64,000 nt of DNA, taken from the NCBI GenBank assembly GCA_029261965.1, contig JAJDAH010000188.1, forward strand, positions 25,097-89,096, in the 5' to 3' direction. Shown here piece after piece: positions 8,642 to 17,999 of the stretch. A program made the translations under genes and the position numbers. The first letter of the stretch is position 1. The number at the start of each line of letters is the position of its first letter. This stretch comes from Polyangiaceae bacterium (GTDB lineage Bacteria; Myxococcota_A; Polyangia; Polyangiales; Polyangiaceae). The notes beneath the pieces were generated by a model. That model was not told where the DNA came from and made no database searches. It saw only the letters and a list, made by a program, of their open reading frames with translations.

Positions 8642-9154
8642 TCAGGCCTGCCGAACCCGCCGCCGCTCTTGAACCAACGAAATCGACCGCTGCGCTTCGT
8701 TCGGCTCGACCAGGGTCCAGACGTCGTGCTCGGTGCGGTTGCCGGCGCGCTCGAGCAAGATGTCCGCGGCCCTGTCCGGAGCGATCGTACCGACGTGGCG
8801 ACCGGGCAGCTCGACGACCGCCGTGCGTGCCTTCAGTCCCTCGAGCGTTTCGAAGATCTTCCCTATCACCTCGCGGAACACCGCCTCGTCGAACGTTTCG
8901 ACGGCGCCAATCCCGAAGAGGAGCACCTTGTCGAACGGCAACTTGGGTTTTCCGGGCACGAGCACGACCTCGCCGACCGCGCCGGTCGCAAACCCCGTCT
9001 CGATCAACCGAGAAACGGCGCCGGCGAGGCGCCAGTCCACCAGGCCCGCCACACCGTGCGGCGGGCGTTCATCCGACGCGAGCGCAGCGATGAGCACTTC
9101 GGTACCGGCGAGGTCCAGACGACGAAGCTCGGGAGTCGTGAAACGCAGATCCAT
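8642..9154 (-). CDS. Stand-alone leucyl aminopeptidase (M17) N-terminal domain protein
   Basis: 170 aa. The sequence follows the macrodomain-like N-terminal module of M17 aminopeptidases (a strand GTEVLIAALASDERP, then GAVSRLIETGFATGAVGEVVLVP, and FDKVLLFGIG), but it stops where the metal-binding catalytic domain should start; full M17 enzymes are about 480-500 aa. So peptidase activity is not expected and a binding role is likely. It is the last gene of the rib-nusB run, starting 2 bases after the nusB stop, so it is probably co-transcribed. Family assignment is moderately secure; function is unknown. Confidence 0.6.
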   Translation of the reverse strand: MDLRFTTPELRRLDLAGTEVLIAALASDERPPHGVAGLVDWRLAGAVSRLIETGFATGAVGEVVLVPGKPKLPFDKVLLFGIGAVETFDEAVFREVIGKIFETLEGLKARTAVVELPGRHVGTIAPDRAADILLERAGNRTEHDVWTLVEPNEAQRSISLVQERRRVRQA

Positions 9155-9156
9155 CT

Positions 9157-9585
9157 TCAGCTCTCGCGGTCATCGTCCCGACGCCCGCAGTCTTCGGCAA
9201 TCCTGTCCAACACGCCGTTGACGAATGCACCGCTGCTTTCGGTTCCGTAGCGCTTCGCGATCTCGACCCCCTCGTCGATGATGACCGCTCGCGGAACCTC
9301 CGCTCGGTTCAAGAGCTCCCACGCACCGACGCGCAGCACGTTTCGGTCGACTGGCGTCATGCGCTCGAGTCGCCAGTTCGTGCTCGCACTACTGATGCAC
9401 TGGTCGACTCTCCCGAGCTCTTCGCACACACCAGTGACGAGGGAGTCGGCGTACTCGCGCCCCTCGGCGTCGCCCGGGAGCTCGCGCCAGAATTCGCGAA
9501 TCGACTCTGCCGGCCCATCACCGGAGGTTTCGACCGCGTACAGGATCTGCAGTGCCGCTTCCCGGCCTGACGAACGTGCGCCCAT
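9157..9585 (-). CDS. nusB: Transcription antitermination factor NusB
   Basis: 142 aa from the ATG at 9585; the open frame runs 14 codons further upstream but homology starts at MGARSSGREAALQILYAVE. Classic all-helical NusB features: REAALQILY near the N-terminus and the C-terminal TPVDRNVLRVGAWELL...PRAVIIDEGVEIAKRYG. Binds boxA RNA with NusE (S10) in rRNA antitermination. The rib-nusB order is common in bacteria. It ends 2 bases before the M17-N gene and starts about 50 bases after ribH. Confidence 0.93.
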   Translation of the reverse strand: MGARSSGREAALQILYAVETSGDGPAESIREFWRELPGDAEGREYADSLVTGVCEELGRVDQCISSASTNWRLERMTPVDRNVLRVGAWELLNRAEVPRAVIIDEGVEIAKRYGTESSGAFVNGVLDRIAEDCGRRDDDRES

Positions 9586-9638
9586 TCTCGAGGCAGCTAC
9601 TCTGAAACCGTCTCGGCGCGCAAACAAGGCCCCCGAGG

Positions 9639-10187
9639 TCAGTAGCCCGCGTCGTCGAGCGCGCGGCCGAGATTCACCATCTCGATGGCAGCCATCGCCG
9701 CATCGGACCCCTTGTTCCCCGCCTTGGTGCCCGCCCGCTCGACGGCTTGAGCGACGTCATTCGTCGTCAACACGCCGAAGCTCACCACGACTCCGGTCTC
9801 GGCGCTGACCGACGCGACCCCTTTGCTCACCTCCGAGGCGACGTAGTCGAAGTGCGGAGTGCCGCCACGGATGACCGCTCCGAGGGCGATCACGGCGTCG
9901 AACCTCCGGCTCTTCGCGAGCCTGGCCACGGCGATGGGGGTCTCCCAAGCGCCTGGCACGTGCACGACGGTGATGTTCCCACGTGCCACCCCGTGACGAA
10001 CGAGGGTATCGACCGCGCCGCTGACGAGGTGCTCGACGACGAACGCGTTGAAGCGACTCGCGACGATCCCGAAGCGTGCACCTTCAGGCGCACTCAAAGT
10101 GCCTTCGAGCCGTTCGATGTCGCCCGAAACCTCGGACTTCGTTCGAGGGCTTCGGGGTTTGCCTCGGGTGCGCTTCTTGGCCGCCAT
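9639..10187 (-). CDS. ribH: 6,7-dimethyl-8-ribityllumazine synthase
   Basis: 182 aa from ATG 10187. Condenses 5-amino-6-ribitylaminouracil with 3,4-dihydroxy-2-butanone-4-phosphate. Signature segments are present in order: [52 protein letters not shown] and [17 protein letters not shown]. About 40 basic, low-complexity residues precede the fold ([18 protein letters not shown]), an unusual extension that could face the inside or outside of the icosahedral shell. Follows the RibBX gene in the same operon. Confidence 0.95.
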   Translation of the reverse strand: MAAKKRTRGKPRSPRTKSEVSGDIERLEGTLSAPEGARFGIVASRFNAFVVEHLVSGAVDTLVRHGVARGNITVVHVPGAWETPIAVARLAKSRRFDAVIALGAVIRGGTPHFDYVASEVSKGVASVSAETGVVVSFGVLTTNDVAQAVERAGTKAGNKGSDAAMAAIEMVNLGRALDDAGY

Positions 10188-10253
10188 GATTCGGTAGAAG
10201 ACTAGCGACCTCCGCACGGGTTCGCACCCACCGCCGGTCGCTTCAGTAACCGG

Positions 10254-11465
10254 TTACTTCGGGAGTCCCTTCATCGACACGAGAGGGACGCTCTCGGTGA
10301 CTTCGAGCCCGAAGCCGCGAATGCCCGCGATCTTTTTTGGGTTGTTCGTGAGAAGCCGAATCTTCTTCAACCCGATCTCTCGGAGCACCTGCGCTCCCAA
10401 GCCGTACTCGCGCAAGACCGCGCGCGACTCGGCCATCTGGGTAGCTCGCGGCGCGCTCTTTTCTTCGCGCTGGGCGGCCAGACCTTCGAACTCGCGCTTC
10501 AGGTCCCCGCGCGGCCCGATGTAGATGATGACGCCACTGCCTTCCTCCTCGATGGCGTCTATCGCCTCGTTGAGGTGATGTCCGCCGTCGTTGGTGGTGG
10601 ACATGAAAAGATCGGCAATCGTGCTGCCGCCGTGCATGCGACAGAGCACCGCCTCGTTCGCGTCGGGCCGGCCTTTGACCAACGCCAGGTACTGCACCTC
10701 GTCCACGCCGGCCTCGTAGACGATTGCCGTCCAATCCGTCCCGGTCCGGTCGAGCACTAGCTCGTGCTCGTAGCTCCGCTTCACCAGCTGCTCCGCCTGA
10801 AGGCGGTAGCGGATCAAGTCTGCAATGGTGACGATGCGCAGACCGTGCTCGCTCGCAAATCCCTCGAGATCCGGCATGCGCGCCATCGAACCGTCGTCGT
10901 TCATGATCTCGCAGATCACGCCGGACGGATCGCAGCCCGCGAGTCGAGCCAAATCCACCGATCCCTCGGTCTGCCCAGCGCGAACTAAAACCCCACCCCG
11001 ACGAGAGCGCAGCGGAAAAACGTGTCCGGGCGTGACGATGTCTTCTGGTTTGGCCGTCTCGTTGATCGCGACGAGCACCGTGTGGGCGCGATCCGCCGCG
11101 CTGATGCCAGTCGTGACGCCGTAGCGGGCCTCGATGCTGACGGTGAACGCCGTCCCGAGAGGCGGCCCGCCACGCCACTTGGGCAGCGTCATCATCGGCA
11201 GCTCGAGCTTCTCCACCTGATTCTCGGTCATGGCCAGGCAAATGAGGCCGCGCCCGAACTTCGCCATGAAGTTGATCGCTTCGGGGGTGACCTTGTCACC
11301 GGCGATCACGAGATCACCTTCGTTCTCCCGATCCTCGTCGTCGACGAGGATGACCATCTTGCCGGCTCGGATGTCGTCGATGGCCGCCTGCACGCGTTCG
11401 AGCAGCGCGGGATCGATGTCGAGGGGGTGGGGGCGCTCGCTCGAAGGAGTCGTGGATGTCGTCAT
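10254..11465 (-). CDS. ribB: RibBX-type 3,4-dihydroxy-2-butanone-4-phosphate synthase with degenerate GTP cyclohydrolase II half
   Basis: 403 aa. The N-terminal DHBP synthase domain is intact ([11 protein letters not shown] at 42-52; GHVFPLRSR and [16 protein letters not shown] later). The second domain aligns with GTP cyclohydrolase II, but the zinc/catalytic block SECLTGD...CDCG is replaced by [13 protein letters not shown] (276-288), and the GRGIGL..K segment is missing. Only the closing [25 protein letters not shown] stretch (from about 354) is conserved. This is the arrangement described as RibBX. It should make DHBP but not open GTP, so a separate ribA is needed elsewhere. Overlaps ribE by 4 bases. 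Confidence 0.92.
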   Translation of the reverse strand: MTTSTTPSSERPHPLDIDPALLERVQAAIDDIRAGKMVILVDDEDRENEGDLVIAGDKVTPEAINFMAKFGRGLICLAMTENQVEKLELPMMTLPKWRGGPPLGTAFTVSIEARYGVTTGISAADRAHTVLVAINETAKPEDIVTPGHVFPLRSRRGGVLVRAGQTEGSVDLARLAGCDPSGVICEIMNDDGSMARMPDLEGFASEHGLRIVTIADLIRYRLQAEQLVKRSYEHELVLDRTGTDWTAIVYEAGVDEVQYLALVKGRPDANEAVLCRMHGGSTIADLFMSTTNDGGHHLNEAIDAIEEEGSGVIIYIGPRGDLKREFEGLAAQREEKSAPRATQMAESRAVLREYGLGAQVLREIGLKKIRLLTNNPKKIAGIRGFGLEVTESVPLVSMKGLPK

Positions 11466-12097
11466 AGTCGGCCTGCACGTTCGAGCGCCTCGACGACGTC
11501 ATCCGCATCGTCTCCGCGCGCCTCGAGGTAACGAACCACGTACCGGGCGAGTAAGTCCACCTCGAGATTCACCGCGCTCGAAGGCTTGGCGTTCCTGAAG
11601 GTGGTCACCTCGACGGTGTGTGGGATGAGCATGACGTGAAAACCGCCATCGCTCACGCCGTTCACGGTGAGCGACACGCCGTCCAAGGTGATCGAGCCCT
11701 TTGGCGCGACATACTTCATGAGCTCAGCCGGAGCTCGGCAATCCACGCGGATGGCGTCTCCTTGCCGCTCCATCCGCGTGATTTCTCCGACACCGTCGAC
11801 GTGCCCGCTGACGAGGTGCCCGCCGAGGCGATCCCCGAGGGCGAGCGAGCGCTCCAAATTCACGTCGCCCCCGACTTCGAGGCGACCGAGGGTCGTTTTC
11901 TCGGCAGTCTCGACGCTCACGTCGGCGCTGAACCCGTTCTCGTCGAACCGCGTCACCGTCAGACACGCCCCGTTGACGCTGATCGACTCGCCGAGCTCGA
12001 GCTCTTCGAGGCTGCACGAAACATCGAGTCGAAAGCCGGGGCCGTGCTCTTCGCGGCGAGCGAGCTTCCCAGTGGTCTCGACGAGGCCCGTGAACAC
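11462..12097 (-). CDS. ribE: Riboflavin synthase alpha chain
   Basis: 211 aa. The GTG at 12097 gives the family-typical [12 protein letters not shown] start, so the longer upstream open frame is not used. Two homologous lumazine-binding barrels: the first has [12 protein letters not shown] and [17 protein letters not shown], the second [12 protein letters not shown] and HTVEVTTF. Dismutates two lumazines to riboflavin, the final step. First gene of the leftward run ribE-ribBX-ribH-nusB. I could not recognise an FMN riboswitch in the 130 bases upstream. Confidence 0.95.
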   Translation of the reverse strand: MFTGLVETTGKLARREEHGPGFRLDVSCSLEELELGESISVNGACLTVTRFDENGFSADVSVETAEKTTLGRLEVGGDVNLERSLALGDRLGGHLVSGHVDGVGEITRMERQGDAIRVDCRAPAELMKYVAPKGSITLDGVSLTVNGVSDGGFHVMLIPHTVEVTTFRNAKPSSAVNLEVDLLARYVVRYLEARGDDADDVVEALERAGRL

Positions 12098-12231
12098 GTC
12101 GTTTTCATAGCACCCGCACCCACGGGACCGCCCCATGCGACGCTGCAGGACAAAACTGAACCACCGCAGTCGACGCATTCCGCTCAGGCGTTCAGTGTAA
12201 AAGCTGCTCGGCCTTCGTCATTCTTGCTCGT

Positions 12232-12786
12232 GTGAGACTCGTGAGGCCCGGAGCCTTCGCGGCGGTAGGCGTGGGGTTGGCCGTCGTGGTGTCTTGCGGA
12301 CCGAGCTACCAAGCGGTCTACGAAGGCAACCTTCGCTTCGAACACTGCTACCGCCTGGACATCGAGTCGAGCCAGTCCACCCGCTACCGCGAGCGTTGTT
12401 GGCGCGAATGGTTGAAGCTCTACACCTACGGTCAAACGCGTGACCGAGTGGACTACGCTTCGAAGCGCGCCGCCGCACTGGAAAGTGGAGCCGAAGCGAT
12501 CGCGTTCGATCCGAGTCGGTCCGATGGCGGCGCACCCGTGCTCGCGCCGACGGCACCCGCTCCGACGAGCGTCAGCGCATCACCTCCCCCCACGGCGTCG
12601 GCCCATCGGGACGCCGGCCGACCGGCGGAATCCGACGGCTCCCCCGCACCCCAGGACGAGTGCGTGGACACCTGCCGCTCCGTCTGGCGTGGGTGTGTGG
12701 ATAAGTGCGACCAGCCCAAGGCACCGAAGAACTGCAAGGAATGCGGCAAGGATTACCGACGGTGCATGAAGCGTTGTTTCAGGTGA
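12232..12786 (+). CDS. Lipoprotein with C-terminal Cys-rich module
   Basis: 184 aa, GTG start, divergent from ribE. Signal ends in lipobox VVVSC (C22). The mature N-terminus has a helical domain (NLRFEHCYRLD, RCWREWLKLYTYGQ), then a Ser/Pro/Ala spacer (about 95-135) and a terminal module with eight Cys spaced as CVDTCRSVWRGCVDKC and CKECGKDYRRCMKRC, where near-repeats suggest paired disulfide helices or metal binding. No family recognised; probably periplasmic or outer-membrane attached. Confidence 0.7.
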   Translation: MRLVRPGAFAAVGVGLAVVVSCGPSYQAVYEGNLRFEHCYRLDIESSQSTRYRERCWREWLKLYTYGQTRDRVDYASKRAAALESGAEAIAFDPSRSDGGAPVLAPTAPAPTSVSASPPPTASAHRDAGRPAESDGSPAPQDECVDTCRSVWRGCVDKCDQPKAPKNCKECGKDYRRCMKRCFR

Positions 12787-12807
12787 AAAGGGAGAACCGA
12801 CGAATAG

Positions 12808-12844
12808 TTGACGCCCGAGCACGCACAGCGTTAACGAATATTCG
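12808..12844 (+). promoter_or_regulatory. Possible alr promoter and palindrome
   Basis: Between the Cys-rich lipoprotein gene and alr, TTGACG (12808-12813) is followed 17 bases later by TTAACG (12831-12836), a good -35 but poor -10 match. Overlapping it is the perfect palindrome CGAATATTCG (12835-12844), which stands out in this GC-rich DNA and could be an operator. Read from sequence only. Confidence 0.3.
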
Positions 12845-12856
12845 GTTTCAATCAGG

Positions 12857-14074
12857 ATGACCTTCCAGCATCCAGGACTCAGTGGTCTCAACGCCCTAGG
12901 CACCCCGTTGCCGCGCGTACTTCGCCCCAAACGTGCCGTCCCCTCGGACGCCGTGCGACCGACGCGCGCCGAGGTGAACCTCGCCGCCCTTCGGCACAAC
13001 CTCCGGGTCGTGCAGCGCGCCGCCCCCACTTCGGAGGTCTGGGCCGTGCTCAAAGCCGACGGCTACGGCCATGGCGCGAAGGCCGTCGCGCGCACGCTCG
13101 AACGAGCTGGCGCTCACGGTGTGTGTGTTGCGCTCTTGGAAGAAGGCATCGAGCTGCGCGACGCCGGAATTCGCAAACCCATCCTCGTGATGGGCGGCTA
13201 CTACGGGGACGCTTGGGGAGAGCTGCTCCGTCACGACCTCGTGCCGGTGCTCTACGACGCCGCGCAGGTCGAAGCGATCGCCGACGAGGTGCGCTTCAGT
13301 GCGTCCGAGCCAGCACGAGTCCACCTCAAGATAGACACGGGCATGTCGCGCCTCGGCGCTCTGCCGAAGAACGTGGCGGAAGTCGCGGACGCCATCGCAC
13401 GCTCACCAGAAATCGAGCTCGACGGGTTGATGACGCACTTTGCCTGCGCGGACTCCGGCGACGAAGAGTCGCTTCGAGGTCAGCTCGAAAGCTTCGAGGC
13501 GGCGACCACCGAGCTCGCCGAACGCGGACTCCGCCCTCGAGTCCGCCACGCGGCCAACAGCGCAGCGCTTCTTTCGCTCCCGGAGTCACATCTCGAAATG
13601 GTGCGACCCGGTTTGGCGCTCTTCGGCATCGAGCCGAAAACTGGGCTCGCTCCGGACCTGAAGCCCGCCATGAGAGTTCATACCGAGATCGTGGCGCTGC
13701 GCGACCTCGAGCCTGGACAATCCGTTGGGTACGGTTGGACCTGGACGGCTAAACGACCGTCGAAGATCGCCACTGTGCCCATCGGTTACGCCGACGGGTT
13801 GCCGCGATCGCTCTCGAACAACGGCCATCTGCTCGTGCGCGGCCGGCGCGCTCCGATCGTCGGCACCGTGAGCATGGATCTGACGATGGTCGACGCCACC
13901 GACGTCGCGGGGGTCACCCTCCGCGATGAATGCGTGATGCTCGGCCAGCAAAAGGGCCCCTTGGGCGAAGACGAGATCACCGCTGCCGAGCTCGCGCAGA
14001 AGCTCGGCACGATCCCGTGGGAAGTTCTGACGAGCGTGATGCGTCGAGTGCCGCGGTTCTACCGCGAGCCCTGA
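12857..14074 (+). CDS. alr: Alanine racemase
   Basis: 405 aa. Makes D-alanine for peptidoglycan. PLP lysine K66 in AVLKADGYGHGA; the C-terminal catalytic tyrosine is Y292 in SVGYGWTW; other family blocks include HLKIDTGMSRLG, VRPGLALFG and PIGYADGLPRSL. The 35 residues before TRAEVNLAALRHN are an extra, uncharged-to-basic extension; a later start is possible but no internal Met fits. The stop lies 3 bases from the converging IDO gene stop. Confidence 0.95.
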   Translation: MTFQHPGLSGLNALGTPLPRVLRPKRAVPSDAVRPTRAEVNLAALRHNLRVVQRAAPTSEVWAVLKADGYGHGAKAVARTLERAGAHGVCVALLEEGIELRDAGIRKPILVMGGYYGDAWGELLRHDLVPVLYDAAQVEAIADEVRFSASEPARVHLKIDTGMSRLGALPKNVAEVADAIARSPEIELDGLMTHFACADSGDEESLRGQLESFEAATTELAERGLRPRVRHAANSAALLSLPESHLEMVRPGLALFGIEPKTGLAPDLKPAMRVHTEIVALRDLEPGQSVGYGWTWTAKRPSKIATVPIGYADGLPRSLSNNGHLLVRGRRAPIVGTVSMDLTMVDATDVAGVTLRDECVMLGQQKGPLGEDEITAAELAQKLGTIPWEVLTSVMRRVPRFYREP

Positions 14075-14077
14075 CCG

Positions 14078-15166
14078 TCAGGAAATCTTGTGGGCTCGGG
14101 TTTCGTCGACGAGCTGGCGTAGCCACAACATGTACGGCGTGCCGCCCGTCCCACGCGGGTCGACGACCCATTTGTTGATGTATTCCTGAGCCCAACCGAA
14201 GTGCACCTCACGGAAGCTCGCCATGGCTTCGAGCACGTCGTTGAACGCTTCTTTGTCGGCCTTGTCGCGCACGCTCGGCATCGCCTCGATCCTCTCGAGC
14301 AACTCGCGATGGGGCGTTGGCATGAACCGACGCATGTCCCGGAGGTGGTCGGTGAGCTGCGTGGGCTCGTGCTTGATTTTCATGAAGCTCACGAGCGACG
14401 GGATGATGCTGCTCTGGGCCCCGGTCTCGCCACGATGGTTCATCGGCTTTTCGTCGACCCCCTCGTAGACGACGTGCTCGAAGAAACGGATGTAAGGACG
14501 AAACGTCCGGTAGTAGAGCCCGGGGTCCATTTTCTCGGGGATCCGCCGAAGCACGTCGACCTGGCGCCAGACCGAGCTCGCGATCCGCTCGAGCGCGGCG
14601 TCCAGCGCGGCGTCATCCCGCGCTTGGTGCGCGCGGCTCGCGTCGTCGTACGCCGGCAGTAGATCCGAGGCCAGCGCCTCGATCTCGACGTGGACGAGGA
14701 TGAACCAGTGCTCGTCGTAGAGGTGAACGAAGTTTTGGATCGTATCGATGTTGCCGAGCGCGATCGGCTTGGACGGATCGAAACGCTTCCAGTTGTAGAG
14801 CGCGTAGCCGTCGTAGCTGAGGATCGGCGGACGACCGAGCAGGTCACAGGCATTGCAAAACGGGACAGCCAAGTTGGCCGGGAGGCGCGTCGCCGGCGGC
14901 TGGCCCACCTGGTTGACGTAGGAGGAAACGAGGAAACCGAGTCGCAAGTAGTAGAGGTGAAGCTCCGAGAGGTCTTCTTGCCGTGTTCTGTCCTTTGGCC
15001 ACTCGGGAATGTCGAGACTCTCGGCGAATTTTCTGAAGCCGGAGTCGTGAAGCAAGCTCGGCAGATCGTTGCCGACGACGTCGAGCTTTTCGAACGAATC
15101 ATCACTGAAGGCGATCGCGGGATCCTTCGACGGGAGAAAGCCGCGCCCCTCGGACATGCTGGTCAT
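14078..15166 (-). CDS. Indoleamine 2,3-dioxygenase-family heme protein
   Basis: 362 aa. Resembles eukaryotic IDO along its length: LSYDGYALYNWKRFDP (about 116-131) matches the human LSYADCVLANW block, VVYEGV with RGETGAQSSIIPSL (245-258) matches the GGSAGQSS substrate/heme loop, and the helix FREVHFGWAQEYI places H322 where the proximal heme histidine lies. IDO opens the indole ring of tryptophan to N-formylkynurenine. No kynureninase, kynurenine formamidase or other NAD de novo gene is adjacent, so the product's fate is unclear. The Met four codons in (15157) is an alternative start. Convergent with alr. Confidence 0.85.
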   Translation of the reverse strand: MTSMSEGRGFLPSKDPAIAFSDDSFEKLDVVGNDLPSLLHDSGFRKFAESLDIPEWPKDRTRQEDLSELHLYYLRLGFLVSSYVNQVGQPPATRLPANLAVPFCNACDLLGRPPILSYDGYALYNWKRFDPSKPIALGNIDTIQNFVHLYDEHWFILVHVEIEALASDLLPAYDDASRAHQARDDAALDAALERIASSVWRQVDVLRRIPEKMDPGLYYRTFRPYIRFFEHVVYEGVDEKPMNHRGETGAQSSIIPSLVSFMKIKHEPTQLTDHLRDMRRFMPTPHRELLERIEAMPSVRDKADKEAFNDVLEAMASFREVHFGWAQEYINKWVVDPRGTGGTPYMLWLRQLVDETRAHKIS

Positions 15167-15488
15167 GTCGAAGCCTACCGCGGGGGCGCAACCACGATAC
15201 GCGCATTAAAATTCATCGCGTGCACCATCGTGCAGAGACGCTCGAGCGCACGCTTTGCGCAATGCGTCTCAGCACGCGGACGCGGCGCGACGCGTCAGTC
15301 GCAGGTGCCGCTCCAAGAGCCCGATCGTGCGAGCTTTCTCAGCCTCGAGCCAGCACCGGTACGGCAGAGGCGCGGGGAGCCCGCCGTCTTTGTGCCGCGG
15401 CGCGTTTTGCGTTGCCGGTCGAGCAACACCCGTGTGACACCTTCTACTCGCGCCGCGAGACTACATCGTCGCGGACGAGGAGCGCGCC
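15167..15488. other. Intergenic region between divergent IDO and menB genes
   Basis: About 320 bases with no supported gene on either strand; short open frames here have codon patterns of out-of-frame DNA and run into menB. It must hold promoters for both flanking genes. I see no clear -35/-10 pair or strong hairpin. Confidence 0.5.
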
Positions 15489-16379
15489 ATGGTTTCGGAC
15501 ATCTTCGACGAGGGCAAATGGGACGAAGTCGAGGGCTTCGACTTCACCGACATCACCTATCACCGCGCCAAGGACCAAGGCACCGTGCGCGTCGCGTTCA
15601 ATCGCCCGGAGGTACGCAACGCCTTCCGACCACACACCGTCGACGAGCTGTACCGAGCCCTCGACCACGCTCGGATGACGAGCGACGTTGGCTGTGTGCT
15701 CTTGACGGGCAACGGGCCGTCACCCAAAGACGGCGGCTGGGCCTTCTGCTCCGGCGGAGACCAGCGCATTCGCGGCAAGGACGGCTACAAGTACGAGGAC
15801 GACGCCGGCGTCGACCCAGCGCGACTCGGGCGGCTGCACATCCTCGAAGTGCAGCGCCTGATCCGCTTCATGCCGAAGATTGTCATCGCGGTCGTTTCCG
15901 GGTGGGCCGTCGGCGGCGGACACAGTCTGCACGTCGTGTGCGACATGACGCTGGCGAGCCGCGAGCACGCTCGGTTCAAGCAGACCGATCCGGACGTCGC
16001 GAGCTTCGACAGCGGCTACGGCTCGGCCCTGCTCGCCCGACAGGTGGGGCAGAAGAAAGCACGCGAGATCTTTTTTGTCGGAAAGTCCTATTCGGCCGAA
16101 AAAGCTGAAGCCATGGGCATGGTGAACGAAGTCGTGCCCCACACCGATCTCGAATCCATCGCGCTCGAATGGGGCAGCGCGATCAACGGTAAGAGCCCCA
16201 CGGCGATGCGCATGCTCAAGTTCGGCTTCAACATGGTCGACGACGGCATGGTCGGACAACAGATCTTCGCCGGAGAGGCCACCCGGCTGGCTTACGGCAC
16301 CGAGGAAGCCCGCGAGGGGCGCGACGCGTTTCTCGAGAAGCGCGACCAGGACTACTCGAAGTTCCCCTGGCACTACTGA
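15489..16379 (+). CDS. menB: 1,4-dihydroxy-2-naphthoyl-CoA synthase
   Basis: 296 aa, crotonase fold. Closes the second ring of the naphthoquinone in menaquinone synthesis. Diagnostic MenB features: CSGGDQRIR (SGGDQ at 88-92), GWAVGGGHSLH (138-148) and DSGYGSA (174-180), with the long C-terminal helix ending DQDYSKFPWHY that crosses to the neighbouring subunit. No other men gene lies nearby, so the pathway is dispersed. Convergent with the dehydrogenase gene that follows. Confidence 0.94.
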   Translation: MVSDIFDEGKWDEVEGFDFTDITYHRAKDQGTVRVAFNRPEVRNAFRPHTVDELYRALDHARMTSDVGCVLLTGNGPSPKDGGWAFCSGGDQRIRGKDGYKYEDDAGVDPARLGRLHILEVQRLIRFMPKIVIAVVSGWAVGGGHSLHVVCDMTLASREHARFKQTDPDVASFDSGYGSALLARQVGQKKAREIFFVGKSYSAEKAEAMGMVNEVVPHTDLESIALEWGSAINGKSPTAMRMLKFGFNMVDDGMVGQQIFAGEATRLAYGTEEAREGRDAFLEKRDQDYSKFPWHY

Positions 16380-16399
16380 CCGCGAGTTAGCCCCTGGAT

Positions 16400-17356
16400 C
16401 TAGAGCACGTCGGGGTTGACGACGTTTTCGGGCACGTGGCCCGAAAGGCGCGCGGCCACCTGCGTGGCGGCGCGAGTCCGTAGCTCCCGCAGGCTCTGTT
16501 CGGAAACGAACGCCGTGTGCGGCGTCACGATGACGTTTTCGTCGTCGAACGGCGGGCGATCGAGCCCGGGGGGCTCGGGGTCTTGCACGTCGAGACCCGC
16601 TCCGGACAGGTGCCCAGAGTCCAACGCCCGGGCGAGCGCTTCGTGATCGACGAGCGCGCCGCGGGCCGTATTGATCAGGAACGCTCCGCGTTTCATTCGT
16701 CCGAGCTCGGCGGCGCCAATCAAGGGTTTCGTCTCGTTGGTCAGCGGCGCGTGCACGGACACGAAATCCGATCGCACCAGGAGCTCGGCGAGCGCCACCC
16801 GAGTCACTCCGGCAACTGGTTCGGTGGAGCTGCGAGTCGCGGCAAGCACTTCGAGGCCGAGCGCGTGCGCTCGGCGTGCCACTTCACGACCGATGCCGCC
16901 GAGCCCCACGAGGCCGAGAGTTCTTCCGGCCATACGACGCATCGTGGGACCGAGCGAGATGTCGTAGACGCCGTTTTTGGTGGCACGGTGATGAATGGCC
17001 ACATTGCGGGCCAACGCAAAAAGAAGAGCAATGGTGTGCTCTGCGACCTCCACGTCGCAGTACCCGGGCACGTTCGTAACCGGGATGCCAAGTCGCGTCG
17101 CGTGCGCGACGTCGATGTTGTCGAGCCCGACGCCCAGTCGCGCCACGATGCGCAAGCTCGGGCACGAGTCAATCACGCGGTCGGTGACCCGGGCCCAGTT
17201 CGTCATGATGGCCTGGGCGTCGCCCACGGCGGAAACGAGCGAGCTCTCGTCCGTGGACTCCGGCAGGACGATCTCGGCACCCACGTCGCGCAGAATCGCG
17301 ACCTCGAGATCGAGGTCCGGCCAGGCGTAGTCGGTGACGAGGACTTTGGCGGACAT
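16400..17356 (-). CDS. D-isomer-specific 2-hydroxyacid dehydrogenase (CtBP/SerA-like)
   Basis: 318 aa. NAD-binding GLGGIG at 151-156, catalytic Arg R232 in NTARGALVD, Glu E261 in DVQDPEPPG and His H280 in VTPHTAF form the family's active site. There is no ACT domain, so it is not a full-length regulated SerA; the sequence around PGYCDVEVAEHTIALLFALAR resembles the CtBP-type subgroup. The substrate cannot be deduced. It starts 7 bases after the DUF502 gene's stop, suggesting co-transcription. Confidence 0.85.
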   Translation of the reverse strand: MSAKVLVTDYAWPDLDLEVAILRDVGAEIVLPESTDESSLVSAVGDAQAIMTNWARVTDRVIDSCPSLRIVARLGVGLDNIDVAHATRLGIPVTNVPGYCDVEVAEHTIALLFALARNVAIHHRATKNGVYDISLGPTMRRMAGRTLGLVGLGGIGREVARRAHALGLEVLAATRSSTEPVAGVTRVALAELLVRSDFVSVHAPLTNETKPLIGAAELGRMKRGAFLINTARGALVDHEALARALDSGHLSGAGLDVQDPEPPGLDRPPFDDENVIVTPHTAFVSEQSLRELRTRAATQVAARLSGHVPENVVNPDVL

Positions 17357-17363
17357 CCGGCGC

Positions 17364-17963
17364 TCAGCTGCGGGTTTCGAGACCGTGCTCGGTTTCGAAC
17401 TCGTGGTCGGGTCGTCGAGCGGTGTGTCCGCTCACCCCGCCGGACACGATGAACGTCATCAAGTCCCCACTCGCCACGTCGAGCGGCTCGACCTGGTCTC
17501 GGGGACAAATGAAGACGTTGCCCGCGAAGTTGTACGACTGAGGAAAGTACACGGCGACGTGCCCGCCGAATCCCGAGAACGCCAACTTGTCGCGCGTCAG
17601 AAACCCGAGAGCTTTGACCGAGCCTCCGGGTACGAGCGTGACGGCGACGGGCTGGTCGAACTTCTTCTGCTTGCCAACGAAAGCGCCGATCAAGTCACGA
17701 AACGAAGTGTAGAGAAGCTTGAACAGGGGGAGCCGTCCGAGCAGCTTTTCCGACCGCGTGCCGATCGCGTTGCCGATGACGGTCGAAGCCAAAAATCCGA
17801 CCAGGGTGATGCCGGCAACGGTGAGCGCGAGCACCAGGCCCGGAACCGAATCCGGGAGCATGCCGCCGAGCATCGTGACGACGACGTAGATGACGTAGGC
17901 GGTGATGGCGATCGGGCCGAGGACGAGCAATCCCCGGACGAAGTAACGGAGCAGCTTCTTCAT
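17364..17963 (-). CDS. DUF502-family membrane protein
   Basis: 199 aa. Two N-terminal membrane helices (VRGLLVLGPIAITAYVIYVV and LVLALTVAGITLVGFLASTV) followed by a conserved soluble part with LPLFKLLYTSFRDLIGAF, FLTRDKL and VAVYFPQSYNFAGNVFICPR, which are the recognisable DUF502 blocks. Family function is not established; homologues are inner-membrane proteins. Probably in an operon with the downstream dehydrogenase, and lies about 35 bases downstream of the DUF2071 gene. Confidence 0.85.
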   Translation of the reverse strand: MKKLLRYFVRGLLVLGPIAITAYVIYVVVTMLGGMLPDSVPGLVLALTVAGITLVGFLASTVIGNAIGTRSEKLLGRLPLFKLLYTSFRDLIGAFVGKQKKFDQPVAVTLVPGGSVKALGFLTRDKLAFSGFGGHVAVYFPQSYNFAGNVFICPRDQVEPLDVASGDLMTFIVSGGVSGHTARRPDHEFETEHGLETRS

Positions 17964-17999
17964 GAGCGGATCGTACTCCGCCGATCGCCCGAGGGAACG

